A stretch of DNA of 64,000 bases from Cunninghamia lanceolata (taxonomy: Eukaryota > Streptophyta > Pinopsida > Cupressales > Cupressaceae): NCBI GenBank assembly GCA_027924645.1, contig BSBN01001750.1, forward strand, positions 1,476,627-1,540,626, read 5' to 3'. Numbering within the stretch: position 1 is the first letter of the stretch; the number at the start of each line of letters is the position of its first letter. Made by a program: the position numbers and the translations under genes. This document shows, in pieces, positions 38,273 to 48,585 of the stretch. The notes below the pieces were generated by a model. The model was not told the DNA's origin. It ran no database searches and saw only the letters and a program-made list of their open reading frames with translations.

Positions 38273-39608
38273 TGTTGCAAATATGTGCCTAAGAGGTGTT
38301 GTCATTGATGCCAACATATTCTTGTTGTCATTGGTGTCAACTATGCCTTATTTTGTTGCCTATTTAGGAGATTGGAATGTTGAGGATATTGAGAAAATTA
38401 ATGAAGACTCAATGTTCGCGGACCTTATGGCTATGTAGAGGATTATCAGAGATTGTTCCAGTCAAGAATTGAGAAGTCCGCATGAAGATTTGAAGAAGTT
38501 ATGGCCATCTAAATAGAACCAGATCTTGTAGTATTCAGAAGAGAGAGAGAGTGACAGTAAGTTTGTTCGGATTGCTCCACAGTGAAATATTATGATCTGT
38601 GGATCTGAAGGCATGTTTGGGAAGTCAGTGTGTATCATCAACTCCAGTGGTTCATGGTTTGGAGGTCCGCAAGCCATCCTTCTAGCTTGATAGTCATGGC
38701 AAACAGTGTTCTTGAGGTTCCAGAGGAAGATACAAATGATTCTGGTAATTTGGTTTAGAGTGGATATTATTTATGAATTCAATGTGCTTGTGGAGGTCTC
38801 TGGATCGTGTGGCTACTATGTTGGAGGTCCGCATTGGAGTTTGAGCTTGTTATTGAAGATTTCCTCTTTGAAGTTGATGTTCTTCCTAGTCTTGGCCGAT
38901 CAGATGTTCCTAATGTGTTGCGGATGATCTAAAGATCATTTTATGAAGTGTGGCATGTTAGTAGAGGAAGATTAAAGTCTTAGCTTTGTTTGGCTGACAA
39001 TGTAAAGATCCGCGTTAAGTTTGGCTGACCTTGTTGATCATTCCAAGGTTGATGAAGTGTATAAATACTTGTTGAAGAGTTGTTAAAAATCATCCTTGAG
39101 CAAAATAGATAAAATCTGAATAAAGGATCAGAAGTAGAGCAGAAAAGAAAAGGAGTGAAAGTAGTGTAGAGTGAAAAGTTAGTGAAGAAGAATTTGGGGC
39201 AAAACAGAAGTTTTGTGAGCATTCATTGAAACTGAACCAAGCATGAAGTAGATGCTATTTTTTAGTTAATTCTTTATGTTCTAAATAAATTCTGTAGGCA
39301 GTGAGCCTCTCTTTTGAGTAGTGAGCTCTAGGCAGTGTGCCTTCTATTTTTCTAAAGTACTTTTAACAGGGTACAAATCTTTGTGGGTTAACCCCCACCG
39401 TGGCTTTTCCCTTAATTGGGTTTCCACGTCAAAATCTTGGTTTCAAATGTGTTGATTATGTTTCCGCTCATATGTTGTTGATCTATGATTTAATGTTTAC
39501 ATCATTAATCTGATAGTAAGTTAATAAAGAAGGTTAAAAGAAGAAAAAGTTTATTTTGTGTGACAACTGATTCACCCCCCCTCTCAGTTGTCCGGTCTAA
39601 TTCCAACA
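38273..39608 (+). repeat. Element 4, 5' LTR
   Basis: TGTTGCAAAT...CCAACA. It has the R/U5 word 'gggtttccacgtcaaaat' near 39418 and the terminal hairpin ACAACTGA...TCAGTTGT at 39562-39590 with a C-rich loop. Confidence 0.95.
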
Positions 39609-39626
39609 ATTGGTATCAGAGCCAGA
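39609..39626 (+). other. Element 4 primer binding site (tRNA-iMet)
   Basis: ATTGGTATCAGAGCCAGA lies directly after the LTR and fits the initiator tRNA-Met 3' end. Confidence 0.93.
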
Positions 39627-39664
39627 TCCTCTTATAAAATCTTGATTGCTTGAGGAGATCCAGG

Positions 39665-40710
39665 ATGTAGACCTACAAGAACGATAGTCCGAGATTTGAT
39701 GGAACAAATTATTCTGTTTGGAAGAATTGCATTGAGTGCCATTTGCAATGCATGGGTGATGCCTATTGGGCGATAACCAGTGTTGAGTATAAACCTCCGG
39801 AGAAAGGTCCTTCAACTCCATATCAAATCAAAGATGCTAAAAATAACCTTCAAGCTAAAGAAGCCTTGTTGAGTACCCTGACTGATTCAGAAATGACACA
39901 TGTCTTTGGTCTAAAAATTGCTCATAAAATCTGGAAAAAGTTGGAGAATCTGTATGAAGGCAATAAATTTGTCAAATGTGCCAAGCTGCAAAGTCTGAGA
40001 GGAAAATTTGAAACTCTGAGGATGAGTGAAGATGAAACATCACAATCTACATGCAAAAGATAAATGAACTTGTGTGTGGTATCAGGTGTGCTGGTGGAAC
40101 TTTGGAAGAATTAGAGATTGTATCAAAAGTACTCAGATCTTTACCTGATTCATACAAACATAAAGTTGCTGCTATAGAGGAGATCAAGAATGTCTTAGAA
40201 GTTACAAGAGATCAACTGGTTGGCAAAATTTTAGCTTTTGAATTAAGTGAGTTTGGTGATTCTCTTCCCAAGTCTGAATTTGTATTTAAGGCCAGTGTAT
40301 ATGGAAAACAAAGATATGATTTGGGTGAAAGCTCTTCTACAAGATCAAACAGATTTGTGAAGACAAGGAAGGATCTTGAAGATGTTGAAATTGAAACTGC
40401 AGATCTTGAAGCTCTTCTTGCCAAAAGATTGCCAAGAGGATCTAGTAAGTATGAAGGAAAGTTGCCACTCAAATGTTTTTCTTGTAATAAGATTGGTCAT
40501 TTTGCCTCAAGATGTCCAGAGAGGTTTTCAAAACTAAACCCTAATAGATACAAAAATTAGAACAAATGTACTATGTCCAAGAAGCTGGAGAAGAAGGAGT
40601 AATAGATGATGAATCTGATCATGGAGTTTCCTCTGAAAATGATTGGGTGTTCATTGCCATCAAAGAAGAAGATCTATTGTCTATTGAATCTACTAGCTAT
40701 GCAAACATGG
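39665..40710 (+). pseudogene. Element 4 copia Gag, broken
   Basis: The start ATG at 39665 is followed at once by a stop codon, then RFDGTNYSVWK, the copia Gag N-terminus. The frame is open to 40063, shifts near 40045, continues at 40051-40560 with a CCHC knuckle (CFSCNKIGHFASRC near 40475), and shifts again to 40566-40710. E7 cuts in at 40711. The few residues beyond E7 (43434-43470) and the protease beyond element 5 (50928 on) continue the same polyprotein. Confidence 0.88.
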
Positions 40711-43428
40711 TGTTGACTTTTTCCCAGACTGGATGCTTATTCCCAGATTTCCCTACAAGGTAGCCATCAGTGATCAACAGGATCTCTGGGCCAGGGGGTC
40801 AACAGTGTAGGAGATAGACTCTATATTTTATCTCCTCTTCTTCTTCAGGCTCTGCTAGACCTAGGGGGGTATTCCCTACTCAACATCCATGAGGATATGC
40901 ATACAAGGCTGGGATGCTGAAAGAAAGCAGATAGTCCTCCTGTAAGTAGACCAAAACTGAATGACAAGAACAAAGGGGCTAGCTTTGGGCCTATTAGCAG
41001 TTGTAGACAGAGGACTGAGGATCCTAAACTAATTCTAAAGTCCTAATGGTTGTTTTAGATTTTGATTTGAAGTTTAAGTGTGGATGCAAAGCTGGACATG
41101 GTTATAACACAAGAACAAAGCATGATTGGTGCCTATCCAGGGCCTGGAGTCAGTAGACATACACCTGTGAATGATCAGCATAAACAGCTAAAACTGGATT
41201 TCAAGGGGATATATGTGATACTTGCCTTACAGGTATCTCCCAATACAAAGTGTTAGGTTATCTCTACTTATGGTATCCCTACTGCAGTATATCCCTCCCA
41301 ATGTTCAACCTGAAAACAGTTTAATCTACCCCTTGAGCAGAAGTTAAAAGATCAGACATTCAACATAGGAATTCTATGCTCTAGAATCTAAACATTACCA
41401 AACATCCAGATTCAGAAGAAGAATACATGCAATACTGGAGACAGAATTAACACAACACATGCTAAACAGCATTTCTCATATAAGTTTAATCATGAAATCA
41501 GTGGGTTCATGCCAAAAACAAACAACAAGAGATACATAAACTCACAGGTAAGCTGTACAGAGCAACCAGATCAGCTTGTTATGCATTACAGAGCCAAAAT
41601 CTTCAACTTTCAACAACCCTTCAAATGAGCAAGACAACCTGCTTATAACAGCCAGGTAGGTGCTCAACAATTAATTACATGGTTGACCAAAAATCCCGCC
41701 AGATACACAGTATCATGAAAATAGCGCTCAAACACAACCAGATTGGCGCCCAAACTTGAATGCAGCAGGAAGGGGAGGAGACAGGAAGATTTCTCGAGCC
41801 CTGCGCCACCATCCGCTGATGTACATCTTCAGTCGGGTACAGGATCCATCCACGCCATCGCCCATACCTCTGCAACAATCGCCATTAATGGCGCACCAAC
41901 CCGCGGCCTTGGGAAGATCATCAAATCTGCAATCGCAACCATTTCCCGCCGAGATTCATCATCATGATATTTGAAAATGCAGGATATCAATATCCCACAT
42001 GCACCCCGCGATGACCTCAATAACACTTTATTTACTAGGTCATGAGCATATATCATGTCGGTGCTTCTGCTCCTGACGACACTAGTATAGACTTCATCAT
42101 CATCATCCTCCAGCAGCATGATATCCTGTTGTTCAAAATATCACCCTGACGTCATCATGATATTTGAAATATAACCTTCATGATAATCGGCACAACCTGA
42201 TCCTTCGGAGGAACATCCTCCTGCTGAGCTTATAACAAAAGTCTGGCCGATGAACATCCTGATGACGTCATCATCATATCCTGCTGACGTCATCATCATA
42301 TCTGGATGACGCGCACTTCCTCATATCCGGATGATGTCATCATCATGTTTGCAAATGTCGGGAGATCTCCTCAAGATAATCAGTGTTGGAAATATGACCC
42401 CCCCGGGACCTTGATGACGTCATCATCATATTAACATCATCATGATATTCGGAAGATGACCTGATATTTGGAAATATCCTCCTGATGCACAAATATCAGG
42501 TTGCACTGTAGCTCCACTGTAAGATCGGGGCGATAGATGAATATGATGATGCTCGAAAAGATCACCCCCTCTAGATAGCGCACGAAGCCGGCAGGCGGAT
42601 ATCTCCTTGATATCAACATCATCATGATGTTCGAACAAACATATATCCGGGTGATATGAAAATAGCACCCCTTCCTTCGAAAATATCATGATGCAGATAG
42701 GCAGAGAAACAAATATCACCCTGATATAAGGATGACGTCAGCATCATCAGGATGACAAAACAATCGAACAAGAAGTGATACAACATCATCAGGATGATAT
42801 TGACTAAGATCATCCTGACGTTCAAAATATGATGACCCTAGTGAATATCGGGTCGCACATAGAACTCTTCAACAACATCATCAGGATGATCATAACCAAG
42901 ATCACCCGATGATAAAAATATCACCCCGGCGAAATATCATGAAGGAAGAAAATATGATGACCTCCGCAAGCAGCAGGATGATAACTGGAAATATCATGAT
43001 GATGACGACCCTTAGGAAAAAACAAGTTAGGTCGAACAACTTAGAGAATAACCCCTTCAGGATATCGGGGCAACATCATCATCATGTTTGGGCAAGGTGA
43101 TATTCGGAAGATCACCGGATACTTGAAAAATCACCCTCGCAAGCAACTGAGGGCGCACTGTAGCTCACGGATATCATCAGGATGATATCCAAACATCACC
43201 CGATATAGAAATATGATGATGACGATGAGAAACCGGTCGACGGAGAACATGATGATGCTGACCTTCATCGAAACAAACATGATGATGATGACCTCCTCCT
43301 TCGGAAATATGATGATGCAGCTGAAAACTGCTGAGGAGGTCCAACACTTGGAACATTTTTTGGATACTTAGGGAGAGTGCCTGAATGAAAATTGCTCAAA
43401 AAACTACCAGTCAATCCAGGCACTAACA
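40711..43428. mobile_element. E7: 2.7-kb TG...CA insert, probable solo LTR with TGACGTCA array
   Basis: It starts TGTTGACTTT, ends GCACTAACA and is flanked by a perfect TSD CATGG (40706-40710 and 43429-43433). Terminal TGTT/AACA and a 5-bp TSD are LTR hallmarks. I find no repeated ends, PBS or coding domain, so a solo LTR of an unrecognised family fits best. The region 42000-43330 is made of ATCATCATGAT and CATCATCAGGATGAT words with five perfect TGACGTCA octamers. ORFs in it are low-complexity by-products. Confidence 0.75.
42140..43330. promoter_or_regulatory. TGACGTCA/ATCATCATGAT low-complexity array
   Basis: Perfect TGACGTCA palindromes lie at 42147-42154, 42263-42270, 42285-42292, 42415-42422 and 42733-42740. 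Half sites or one-base variants occur near 42307, 42331 and 42816. Between them are many GATGATG/CATCATC and 'ggaaatat' words. TGACGTCA is the core bound by plant bZIP factors of TGA/CREB type. A role as an LTR enhancer is inference. Confidence 0.6.
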
Positions 43429-43470
43429 CATGGAAAGTGCCTTGGTTGCTCAAGTTATTGAGAAAGATGA

Positions 43471-44565
43471 TGTTGATAACTGAGAGGGGGGGGGGTGAAT
43501 CAGTTATCCTAATTATTTCCCTTATTAAACTTTCCTCTTAATTGAAGCAGCATAAAATCAAACACAAAACATAAGCCATGAAATAAGAAACACATGACAC
43601 AGTATTTTTGACGTGGAAACCCTGTTAAGGGAGAAAACCACGGGGTGATTAACCCAAGAATTATTCTCTGTTAGAAGAATAGGAAATTACAAAAATGGCA
43701 CTTGCCAATTAGGGCTCACTGCCCGAGCACACTGCTCACAAGAGGCTCACTGCCTACAAGAAGACACACTGTCTTACAAAGTGATAAGAATCACAGTCTT
43801 GAACTGATTGGAAGCATCTGCATATGCTGGAGTTCAGTTCCGGTTAGGTTCAGTACACTGATCTGCTGCACTTCATCTTTCCTCTGTTCTTTAGTCTGCT
43901 ATCCTTTCACATACCGGATCTTTCTTGCTACTTCTGCTCTGCTCTGGACTTGTTCGCATATCCCTTCACACATTACACACACTTCACAACTAAATCCATC
44001 CTCTATATATATCCGCACAAGTAATTTCATCACTTTTCTAGTCGGCATCCGGAACAGTCTAGTTTCTTACAAACTTAGTTCTGTCGGCTGAATCCTTTCT
44101 TATCAAGCAATGCGGATCAAGCATATACTTGTAGATATCATCAATTATGTCGGCCAAACATGATTCATGCCTCCGCAACCTTTATCATCATCTGTAACAC
44201 ATCCGGAAAGTAGTCTGATACTCTGTCAGTCAGTTCTTCCTCTGTTTTCACTGTCTCTCAGGAATCCGGTACTCAACTATTCATATCTTTTTCCTTGTCC
44301 AACTCCGGAGGCTAAATCCTTGGAATATACCACTCAAGATAGTCCTCTTGACTTCCCCAGATCCGCACTGCACCAAGACACTTCCTCTGAGAGATCCGGA
44401 CCAATCTGTCGGACCTTGCCACATGCTCTGTTCTTGTTCACCGGACCACAACAATCTTCAATCTGACTTCCGGTAGAGACATATCATGACTTGCGGATAT
44501 GTGGGATGACCTTTGTTGCCATCAATGACAACAACCATGAATCCATATAGTGTCTCTTGCCAACA
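43471..44565 (-). repeat. Element 5, 3' LTR
   Basis: 1095 bp. The hairpin GATAACTGA...TCAGTTATC with a G-rich loop lies at 43475-43508. The minus-strand TATA-like TATATATAG at 44004-44012 divides U3 (right) from R/U5 (left). Confidence 0.96.
44004..44012 (-). promoter_or_regulatory. TATA-like element in element 5 3' LTR
   Basis: The minus strand reads TATATATAG about 550 bp inside the LTR. The same run occurs at about 50366-50374 in the other LTR, near 34110 in the solo LTR and near 16090 in element 1. Its conserved place suggests the LTR promoter. Confidence 0.6.
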
Positions 44566-44579
44566 ATCTCCCCCTTTGG
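44566..44579 (-). other. Element 5 polypurine tract
   Basis: CCAAAGGGGGAGAT on the minus strand abuts the 3' LTR. Three more GGGGGAG or GGGGGAGC runs lie just inside, near 44627, 44671 and 44712. Confidence 0.9.
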
Positions 44580-44714
44580 CATTGATGGCAACACTTAGTG
44601 AAAAATGACTAAGTGTTTACACTATGCTCCCCCTTTGCTGATGCTCTGTCTTTATATACAATTTCCGGAACTCCCCCTGAGTTGGATTCCTCATTTTTCA
44701 CTGCTCCTCACTCC

Positions 44715-44738
44715 CCCTTTGACATCAATGGCAAAGGG
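44715..44738 (-). other. Inverted repeat before the PPT of element 5
   Basis: CCCTTTG...CAAAGGG arms of seven bases enclose ACATCAATGG. Equivalent hairpins are at 16797-16820 (element 1), 28782-28806 (element 2) and 60395-60418 (element 4). Shared by autonomous and non-autonomous elements, it may be a replication or packaging signal. Confidence 0.6.
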
Positions 44739-44797
44739 TAGGGTCCGCACACCAAAATTTTCAAAAAATTTCTATATATAGCCGCATATTTACATAC

Positions 44798-47700
44798 TCA
44801 CATATACTGCAGAATGTCTGCAAAGGATGTCTGCAATTGAACCATTTCAGTAGCCCAACTAAGCTTCATTCTGTCCAGGATTGAAATGTGACCACTCAAC
44901 AAAAATGCAAAAGCTTCTGCCCGCCTGAGATCTGTCGGATCTTTTGTATGGGCGGTGGTCTGGGCATCACTGATGGCCTCATGCATAGTTTCCAACTTAG
45001 GGACTATAATCCTTCTAAGTTCTCCCATCCGGTTGGTAATGTTCTTCCTCTCCTTCTCAAGATTCTTTATTTCATTCAAGACTGCAATAGTCTGACATTC
45101 TTGATTTATTATAGAGGAAGAGAGAGGATCAAAACTTTGAGATAAGCTTTGAAGCTTGTCCTGTTCCTCTTTTATTTTCTTGTCAATTGCTGCTGTTGCC
45201 TTTGACCAAGATATACAAAATTTGTAGATGTCACCGCCATCCTTAAGAGCATTTTCTAAACTCTTTATTCCAATGCTTACAATCTTCCTATCCTTAGAGA
45301 TTAATTCTAATATTTCAGAAAATCTCTTATCCAAAAATTCCTTCCGGACCTTTTCTTCAGCTGATTTTTCTAGAGAATTAAAATGTGTATCAATACTGCT
45401 GACTAAGGTTTTTAGATTACCGGAAGTGGAGGCTGTCGGATCTATTTGGATTGATGGCATGATCTTTACAAGTACTCCGGAAGCAGCCTCTATCAACTCA
45501 CAGTCTTCCATATGAGACTTCAGGAGCTTTTCATTTGCCTTGGCATTTGCAAATGAAGCTATCTTCATTGTTTGTACCGGAGAGAGAGAGTCAAAATCAA
45601 ATGGACCTTTTAGAAGCTCCGGTTCATCAATCTCTAGAGTTTCTTTGCTCAAAAATTGTTGAACAGTTTGTGCAGTGTCTCTTGCCGGAGACAGATGTTT
45701 CTTTTCTTCTGCAGTCTTAGAACTGTCAACCTCTTTGTCTGTCACCACTGCTTCCTTCTCCTGCAACTGCTCTTCTTCTTTGGATCCGGAGACTGTAGGG
45801 GAAACCGGAGGAGAGATGCTTGCTTGCTCATGGGCCACTTCTTCTGGAGCAGAGGGTCCCAAGTCCTCACTTGTCTGTTCATGGCTCACTTCTTCCGGAA
45901 CAGAAGATTCCAAATCAGCAGCTGTTTCTGCACCTAAGTCCTCTACAACAGGAAGATTGAACCTTTTGAAGGCCTTCCGGAGGATCTCTTCTGTCTCTTG
46001 TGCCACTTTGTCAGTCTCACCAAGCATGAGCTGATTCATCCTGGCTTTACTTCTGAACTCATCTCTGCAGTCCTTGAAGATCATGTTCATTGTCTTGGGA
46101 TCAATTTGAGGATATAGCTGAATAGCTATCTGCTCCCGGATCTCAAGATCTTTGGCATGAGCATTATTCTTTCTTACTTCCATTTCCTTCTCTAGGCTTT
46201 TAGGAATGAGTGATATGATCTCAATGAAAGCCTTATTGTATGTGTTCAGATATTTAACTGTGGCTTCCTGCAGAGTCTTTTGGTCTGCCTCACTGAAGTC
46301 ATCATAGGATTCAGTCATTGGTTGAAGGTTTCCATCCACCGTGACCGACTTGATTATGCTCTCTAGTGACAGAGTGGGCTTTTCAACAGTTACCTCTGCC
46401 ATTTCCTCCTTGTCTTGGCCTGTGGAGGGCTTACCGGATCCTTTCTTTTTCTGTTTCTTTACTTCTCTTACTCCTTCATCTGATTCTGTCTCCTCTTCAT
46501 CCTTTTGGCTTTCATAAGCCCTTGATGCTTTTGTCTTGGATCTTTTACCGGATGCCTGGACTTCCGGTTTTGAGCTTTTGGTTGTGGAAGGTGCAGATCT
46601 CTTTGATGATCTGGTCCGGGTGGGGGTTTCAACCGGAGCACTTTCTTTGCTTTTCTCTTCTTCCTCAGCCTTTCTCCTCTTTTCCCGGCTGGCATCAAGT
46701 GCCTCTTTTGAGATGCCTAGGCCTTGAGCAATGTGCTCTACTTCTTTTCTCACTTTTCTTTTAATCTCAGGTTCCCTGAGTTCTACATGTAATTTCACGC
46801 TCAGCTCCTCAAAGGTTCCAAACCTTTCTGCCTTAGGATCTTTGGGCTGACTTAGCATGTGTTGAACATGCAGCTCTACTATCTGTTCATCAACTTCATA
46901 CCCCATGGGCATGATCCAGACAGTCCTTGGCTCCACTGCCTCCATTAGGCACTGATCAGTGTCAACCATAAAACATACTGAGTCCTTGTATTTCTCAATG
47001 AGTGACTGGGGAATTCTCTCTCTTGCTTGCATCATGCTCTGAAAGTTTTTGAAGTATCCCCATAGAGCTGTATTTCTCGCTTTTGCATCCCCAAGTCCAT
47101 GCAAATAGTCTCTTATCTGGACTGCAACAGGTTTGTCATTCTGCCATATCCATCCACTTGTTCTGGGTAGCTCATTCATGAAGTAAAAGAATAGACATAC
47201 AATGAGAGTACCATACTTAAAGGAGTTCTTCTTGTCTTTCTTGATTTTCTGTACATTTTCCATCAATTGGCTTAGTAGTAGTTCACAAAGATCATAATCT
47301 GCATTCTTTCTTAGCATTTCATATGCTGTGTATATTGCAGTTCCGGATACAGAATTCTCCCTGCTGGAGTGATAGATCTTGTATCCTATTATCATTGATG
47401 CATATTTGATATCCGGATCCGAAATATCTTCAATGGTCATTGCTCTCTTATCATATTTTGATCCGGTGGCCTCAGTTACAACGTTGTTCTTGACAGATTT
47501 GAGGATAGGTACCCCCCCGGAAGAGTATAGACCAGTTACTGCTCTAATTGCTTCTTTTGTGATCTTGCAGGGTCTATCTAGCCAAAGGAAGTTGTCATGC
47601 ATCCTGCTCAGTACATACCGGACCCATTCATCTTCTTCAAAGCTAGGGAAATGAATGAATTGCTCAAATTGTTTCTTCTGGATACCCTTATACTCTGGTT

Positions 47701-47932
47701 TGAGCTCAAAAGCATTGTCTATCAGTTGCTTGTGATAGAGGTCTCTTAATTTGAATTCCCCAAATTCCTCAATGTTTGCGTGTATGTAAACCCTAATATC
47801 TTCAGTATGTAAGACTCCGTGGGGAACACTAGAGAAGGCTCCTAGTGGATCTACCTCCAACGATTTGTAGGGATGTTTCTTGAATGAGGGGCGAGGTCTA
47901 TCAGAGATCTTAACTATGTTTGGAGTAGCCAT
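44798..47932 (-). CDS. Element 5 long ORF, 1044-aa protein of unknown function
   Basis: An uninterrupted ORF, ATG at 47932, stop ending at 44798. The start is supported by the matching MATP start in the decayed copy of element 1. Residues 1-415 look globular, with a hydrophobic segment LIVCLFFYFMNEL (243-255) that could be a core helix or a membrane segment. Residues 416-510 are a charged low-complexity stretch with nuclear-signal-like KKQKKK (492-497). Residues 511-660 are helical. Residues 661-760 are an acidic linker with a doubled ~18-residue unit (PEEV-HEQ). Residues 770-1044 are a helical, coiled-coil-like domain. It has no protease DSG, HHCC/DDE, YVDD or RNase H motif and no signal peptide. 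The pattern ITKEAIRAVTGL (124-135) recalls the plant 'putative transposon protein' or envelope-like ORFs of SIRE/Athila elements, but this is a weak inference. It replaces pol in this family. Confidence 0.85.
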   Translation of the reverse strand: MATPNIVKISDRPRPSFKKHPYKSLEVDPLGAFSSVPHGVLHTEDIRVYIHANIEEFGEFKLRDLYHKQLIDNAFELKPEYKGIQKKQFEQFIHFPSFEEDEWVRYVLSRMHDNFLWLDRPCKITKEAIRAVTGLYSSGGVPILKSVKNNVVTEATGSKYDKRAMTIEDISDPDIKYASMIIGYKIYHSSRENSVSGTAIYTAYEMLRKNADYDLCELLLSQLMENVQKIKKDKKNSFKYGTLIVCLFFYFMNELPRTSGWIWQNDKPVAVQIRDYLHGLGDAKARNTALWGYFKNFQSMMQARERIPQSLIEKYKDSVCFMVDTDQCLMEAVEPRTVWIMPMGYEVDEQIVELHVQHMLSQPKDPKAERFGTFEELSVKLHVELREPEIKRKVRKEVEHIAQGLGISKEALDASREKRRKAEEEEKSKESAPVETPTRTRSSKRSAPSTTKSSKPEVQASGKRSKTKASRAYESQKDEEETESDEGVREVKKQKKKGSGKPSTGQDKEEMAEVTVEKPTLSLESIIKSVTVDGNLQPMTESYDDFSEADQKTLQEATVKYLNTYNKAFIEIISLIPKSLEKEMEVRKNNAHAKDLEIREQIAIQLYPQIDPKTMNMIFKDCRDEFRSKARMNQLMLGETDKVAQETEEILRKAFKRFNLPVVEDLGAETAADLESSVPEEVSHEQTSEDLGPSAPEEVAHEQASISPPVSPTVSGSKEEEQLQEKEAVVTDKEVDSSKTAEEKKHLSPARDTAQTVQQFLSKETLEIDEPELLKGPFDFDSLSPVQTMKIASFANAKANEKLLKSHMEDCELIEAASGVLVKIMPSIQIDPTASTSGNLKTLVSSIDTHFNSLEKSAEEKVRKEFLDKRFSEILELISKDRKIVSIGIKSLENALKDGGDIYKFCISWSKATAAIDKKIKEEQDKLQSLSQSFDPLSSSIINQECQTIAVLNEIKNLEKERKNITNRMGELRRIIVPKLETMHEAISDAQTTAHTKDPTDLRRAEAFAFLLSGHISILDRMKLSWATEMVQLQTSFADILQYM

Positions 47933-48585
47933 TCTTCAAAGATTTGCAGTGAGGCAATGAAAAACGAAGAATACCTTATGCGCCTTCGGTTTGCACGGAG
48001 TGGTTGGATTGATTTCTTTATGCAATAGCTTCGGCAGGAGATCCTTGGTGTGCTTGATGAACCTTGTTGCAGAGCTCCACTATTCGCTTCTTCTCAAGTG
48101 TAGAATGAGCAGATAACTTTTGAGAAATCCCTTATATTGCTCCGCAAACCCTAATATCTGTCTGCAATAAATGCTTCACCTGCATTATTCCGGTTTACCA
48201 TGTCTGGACAGCTTGGAGTATCCCGGATTAGTCCTGATCACTGAATATCATCCGGATCTTTAAATCATGAATAAATCTAGGTAACATATTACAAGAACAT
48301 CCCAAACACTCTGTCCAATCCGCAAGACAAGATCGTGCACTTCCGGATCTCTCCGGACCTTTTTGTAATCCTTTATCATACCGGAGCACCTCCCTGAACA
48401 GGTCTAACTTAATCGAACACAGCTTCTTCATAACTCCATGCGGACCTCTGAAAACTTGACTGAAGCATCTCAGGACTTATATCTACAAACCCTTTAATCC
48501 GCATCTTGTGCCACATCCGGCACAACTTGTTTGGCTGGGGGAACAGAATCTTCTTTGAGTCTCCCCCTGAGCCTGAGCTCACTTT
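47933..48585 (-). other. Element 5 spacer between the two ORFs
   Basis: Non-coding 653 bp. A GGGGGAGAC purine run on the minus strand (plus-strand near 48560) lies just after the Gag-like ORF and could act as a second PPT. No promoter, intron border or IRES-like feature can be asserted. The means of expressing the long ORF is open. Confidence 0.6.

Noticed and set aside
37835..38317. Minus-strand 160-aa Ser/Leu/Phe-rich ORF
   Set aside because: Reads through purine-rich degenerate tandem repeats in the 3' region of B.
42426..42825. ORFs of 97 and 67 aa in the ATCATCATGAT array
   Set aside because: Low-complexity translation of a short repeated word. All frames are open for the same reason.
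42000..43330. CRISPR-like or satellite array
   Set aside because: Word repeats are irregular, with no fixed repeat/spacer length, and the context is a plant retroelement.
43702..44466. Plus-strand ORFs of 129 and 99 aa that are perfectly repeated at 50064-50828
   Set aside because: They are antisense to the LTR and identical only because the two LTRs of a young element are identical. Related LTRs (33801-34569) do not keep the same frames.
46366..46764. Plus-strand 132-aa ORF
   Set aside because: Lies opposite the intact 1044-aa ORF, in its Lys/Glu-rich part, and is a shadow.
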